Shown here in pieces: positions 61,093 through 64,000 of a DNA stretch of 64,000 nt. Location: assembly GCA_036873755.1 (NCBI GenBank), contig JAVTVY010045371.1, positions 151,355 to 215,354 on the forward strand, read 5' to 3'. This DNA is from Hanleya hanleyi. Taxonomy: Eukaryota > Mollusca > Polyplacophora > Lepidopleurida > Hanleyidae. The notes under the pieces were generated by a model, which was not told where the DNA came from, made no database searches, and saw only the letters and a program-made list of their open reading frames with translations. A program made the position numbers and the translations under genes. Position 1 is the stretch's first letter; each line of letters opens with the position of its first letter.

Positions 61093-62872
61093 TAATGTTT
61101 TGTTTTTTCCCTCTAACATTTGTTTTTGTTATTTTTCATCCATGCATCGATTTGTACGTCTCATTGAAGATTGGAAATTTGTATTTTGTTTTATTTTTAC
61201 AGGTTTTGTTCACATTTAACGAAAAAAGGAAATTTGTAACAAATTAGTACAAAACACATTCGCGCTGGTGGCACTGGGCATGCACCACGTTCAAGGCTTA
61301 AGTCCTCTCCACTCCATCACTGGATAGGCTGCTACCCCTATTCCAGTAACCAGTTCTTGAGCTACATGTGTTCCCAGCCTCCACCGCTTCATAAAGGGAG
61401 GAATGCATCATGATCCTAATGCCATCAGAGGTTACGCTTTCCTCAAATATTCGATGCAACCACGTCTGTCGAGAGACAGATCTAGAATTGGCTTCGTAGA
61501 CTGGTCCCAGCAAAGACCATGAGGAACTTTGTGGTACTGTAAACTGAGCACTAGTTGTATTATATACCCAGATACTCAGGGAACGGTCTTACAACGGGCC
61601 TTCAAACTTGCTGTTTTGCGCATTTGGACCTGTTGTAAATTTAAAGCAAACAGGTTGGTCTTTACTTTCCTAACGGATACGCACTACGCAGATCGAGGAT
61701 AAATCTATTTCGCGAAAAATTCAAGAAGAATTCTATAGGGCATTATATTTGACAATTGTGGGTGAATATTTTCAAAGAGATTTTGAGAATTAGCCAGGGT
61801 AATACATGTTTGTTTCCCTTGGTATGGTCGTAAATAATCTGGTTATCTTCGATGCAATGTACGTCGATTACGTTAAACTGATAAGTGGATACATGACCAA
61901 ATTCTAATTAATGCTTCCAATTCTTTGGAAGACTTACTAAGATTGTTTTGATTATTTTTATTATTATTCTGCCAGATTTTGTCATTCATTTTTCTCAGAA
62001 GCTATAAGATTGCCAAAAGTCGCATAATGTATCAAAAGTGTCTTTGTTTGATATTACACAAACGACGAGTCGGATTGTTCTGATATTTGGCATACATACT
62101 CAGTATATTACGGGTATAATGCCAGTGAAATTTCAGCATGATCGCCTTATTAATTTCAGAGGTATTATAGAACGTGACATTTGAATAGGTCTGAGCTTAT
62201 GGCTGAAACTATACTCAACAAAAGCAAAAGGTGAGAAGCGCTATTTCGGGGCGACTAATTTCCAAGCTCCACTTTCTCCATTCAAGTCTCTTCTGGACTC
62301 CAGGGACAGTTTTCTGTACCTATTTTAACGTACTAACATTTTCGGTTCGATGAAGGAGCCATCTAGGTCGCAAACAAAGGCCATAAGCCTGTTTCCCATG
62401 TCCTGCTGACCAGGAAAAGGTGTTTTTTGAAGCTCTAAATCCATTTCTGAATTTTTGTCATGTTTTTAACAACGTACACCATAGGTTTCTGCGCATGAAA
62501 CAATGTTATCGCAATTGCAACAACAGTCTAGATATGGAAGCCATCATAACTGCTAGCAGTTCTATTTGTTTCTGTTAATTTTTTCAATAAATTAAATTTG
62601 ATGGTTAGGGGTATGTAGAAATAACTTCCTTCTTAAACCATTTCTATAAGCCGATGAATGGCACTCCTCTGACATCGGATCTGGGCAATATTTTGCTCGG
62701 AATCGAGTAATTTTCGTTATCCGTTCTCAGTTCTAAGGAAAACTAATTTTGCGTACACACGTTCTGGACGTATTCCACGTTCATCGTATTTTCCTATTTT
62801 TAATTCTCTGTTCCACCAAGTTATAATTTTACGTTCCTCGTTTTGTGAGATTCGTTATTTACGTTCCCGTTC
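61042..62872 (+). repeat. 1.8-kb duplication, copy 2
   Basis: Direct copy of 57983-59804. Here the upstream tRNA half is present, so this copy shows the state before the LINE insertion. Confidence 0.95.
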
Positions 62873-62887
62873 CCCTTATAAAAAAAA

Positions 62888-62947
62888 ACCGTGGTTTACC
62901 ATACATTACCATAGGGTAAAGTATGGTAATGCATGGTAAACCACGGT
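62888..62947. repeat. strong hairpin at the start of the 113-bp array
   Basis: ACCGTGGTTTACCAT (62888-62902) is perfectly complementary to 62933-62947. The inside also pairs partly (ATTACCATA with TATGGTAAT). Confidence 0.85.
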
Positions 62948-63640
62948 TCTGTATGGTAATGTATGGTAAATCCGAGGTAAAATATTGTATGGTAAAGTTC
63001 ACCGTGGTTTACCATACAACGAACCGTGGTGAACCACGGTATTCCAGGCTGAACCATGAACATCCATGGTAATGTATGGTAAATCCGAGGTAAAAGATTG
63101 TATGGTAAAGTTTACCGTGGTTTACCATACAACGAACCGTGGTGAACCACGGTATTCCGGGCTGAACCATGAACATCCGTGGTAATTTATGGTGAATCCA
63201 TGGTAAAAGATTGTATGGTAAAGTTTACCTTGCTTTACCATACAACGAACCGTGTTGAACCTCAGTATTCCAGGCTGAACCATGAACATCCATGGTAATT
63301 TATGGTGAATCCAGGTAAAAGATTGTAGGTAAAGTTTACCGTGGTTTACCATACAACGAACCGTGTTGAACCTCAGTATTCCAGGCTGAACCATGAACAT
63401 CCATGGTAATTCATGGTGAATCCGTGGTAAAAGATTGTATGGTAAAGTTTACCTTGGTTTACCATACAACGAACCGTGGTGAGCCATGGTATTCCAGGCT
63501 GAACCATGAAAATCCATGATAATGTATCGTGAATCCATACGGTAATAAATATGGTAATAAAATGTATGGTCAATTTTACCATGCTTTACCATACAACGAA
63601 CCGAGGTCAACTATGATGTTCAATGGTAGACTGTGAAACT
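62948..63640. repeat. 113-bp tandem repeat, about 6 units
   Basis: ACCATACAACGAACCG recurs at 63011, 63124, 63237, 63348, 63461 and 63588, mostly 111-113 apart. Units hold short inverted motifs (CCGTGGTGAACCACGG). Minus-strand frames of 69-92 codons are repeat shadows. Confidence 0.9.
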
Positions 63641-64000
63641 TCATTGTTCAAATCTGTGGTAACAAATCATAATAGTAAATCAAACATCAGACGAACCGTG
63701 GTAATTCAGGTTCACAATACCCAGCAATCTAGTGTCACATGTATGTACCATACACTTTTCTGAGACAATTTGTGTTTCTATGAAATGTTCCCTAAAAGTT
63801 GATCTTTGTAGAAAACAAGAGTTTCTTACAATAATAAAGTTTTATTTCATAATTATTACTTTCGAAATATCACACAAAATTGCCAAACTATAGGTTTACA
63901 TACATATTCCATTACAAATAATGGCTCACATATCCATATATCCACACAGTAAAACCACTGATAAAACGTAGGTTTTTTCCTACCATACATTGACTGTAAA
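63641..64000. other. window end, no gene seen
   Basis: AT-rich; the last bases (CCTACCATACATTGAC) may resume the ACCATACA motif. Confidence 0.4.

Overview
This window looks like nuclear DNA of an animal, most likely a gastropod mollusc. Predicted introns have GT-AG borders, there are non-LTR retrotransposons and (CCCTAA)n telomere-type repeats, and three copies occur of a short dispersed repeat (GTGAGTGAGTGAATAG followed by TTTAACGTCGCTTTCAAC) of a kind common in gastropod genomes. The organism is an inference from these traits. Nothing bacterial is present (no operons or ribosome binding sites), and almost every open frame that can be recognised belongs to a mobile element.

Layout. 1-6250: the 3' end of an RT-encoding element (element B) abuts a minus-strand I/Nimb-like LINE with a decayed EN-RT ORF2, a zinc-knuckle ORF1 joined to it by a TAATG stop-start overlap, and two tandem 5' leader repeats. 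7785-8990: a non-autonomous DNA transposon with 28-bp inverted ends and TA target duplication. 11906-17624: a C2H2 zinc-finger gene whose exons read in phase into a decayed protein-primed type-B DNA polymerase of Polinton/adintovirus type; a Harbinger-like element with TTA duplication sits in its second intron. 17851-22991: a 173-bp satellite with higher-order structure. 23-25.2 kb: diverged tandem repeats. 25466-29335: the one apparently intact gene, a two-exon minus-strand gene predicted to encode about 1,032 residues that fuse a DDE transposase, an OTU-type protease domain and a Cys-rich domain.

30-41 kb is a repeat-laden intergenic region with a fold-back element, a minisatellite, a segmental duplication, a TAA-flanked MITE and one candidate exon with a nuclear localisation signal. 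41225-43235 is a second array of the satellite seen at 18-23 kb, in opposite orientation, with a TAA-flanked MITE inside. 43.8-47.5 kb carries a 160-bp repeat at three sites. A 5'-truncated LINE (47820-50008) with a 14-bp target duplication splits a large inverted repeat rich in AAGGTCA motifs. 50.1-54.0 kb is satellite DNA ending in an interstitial telomeric tract (54021-54132).

That tract is joined directly to the open reading frame of a second LINE (54133-57981), which is interrupted by element B. The tail of this LINE ends inside a tRNA gene. The tRNA 3' half and about 1.8 kb downstream are duplicated at 61042-62872, where the tRNA is whole: it is Gln-like but has a CUA anticodon. An orphan histone-type 3' stem-loop lies between the two copies, and a 113-bp tandem repeat with a strong hairpin closes the window. 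The region reads as a subtelomere-like or rearranged repeat-rich chromosomal segment, not as a functional gene cluster.
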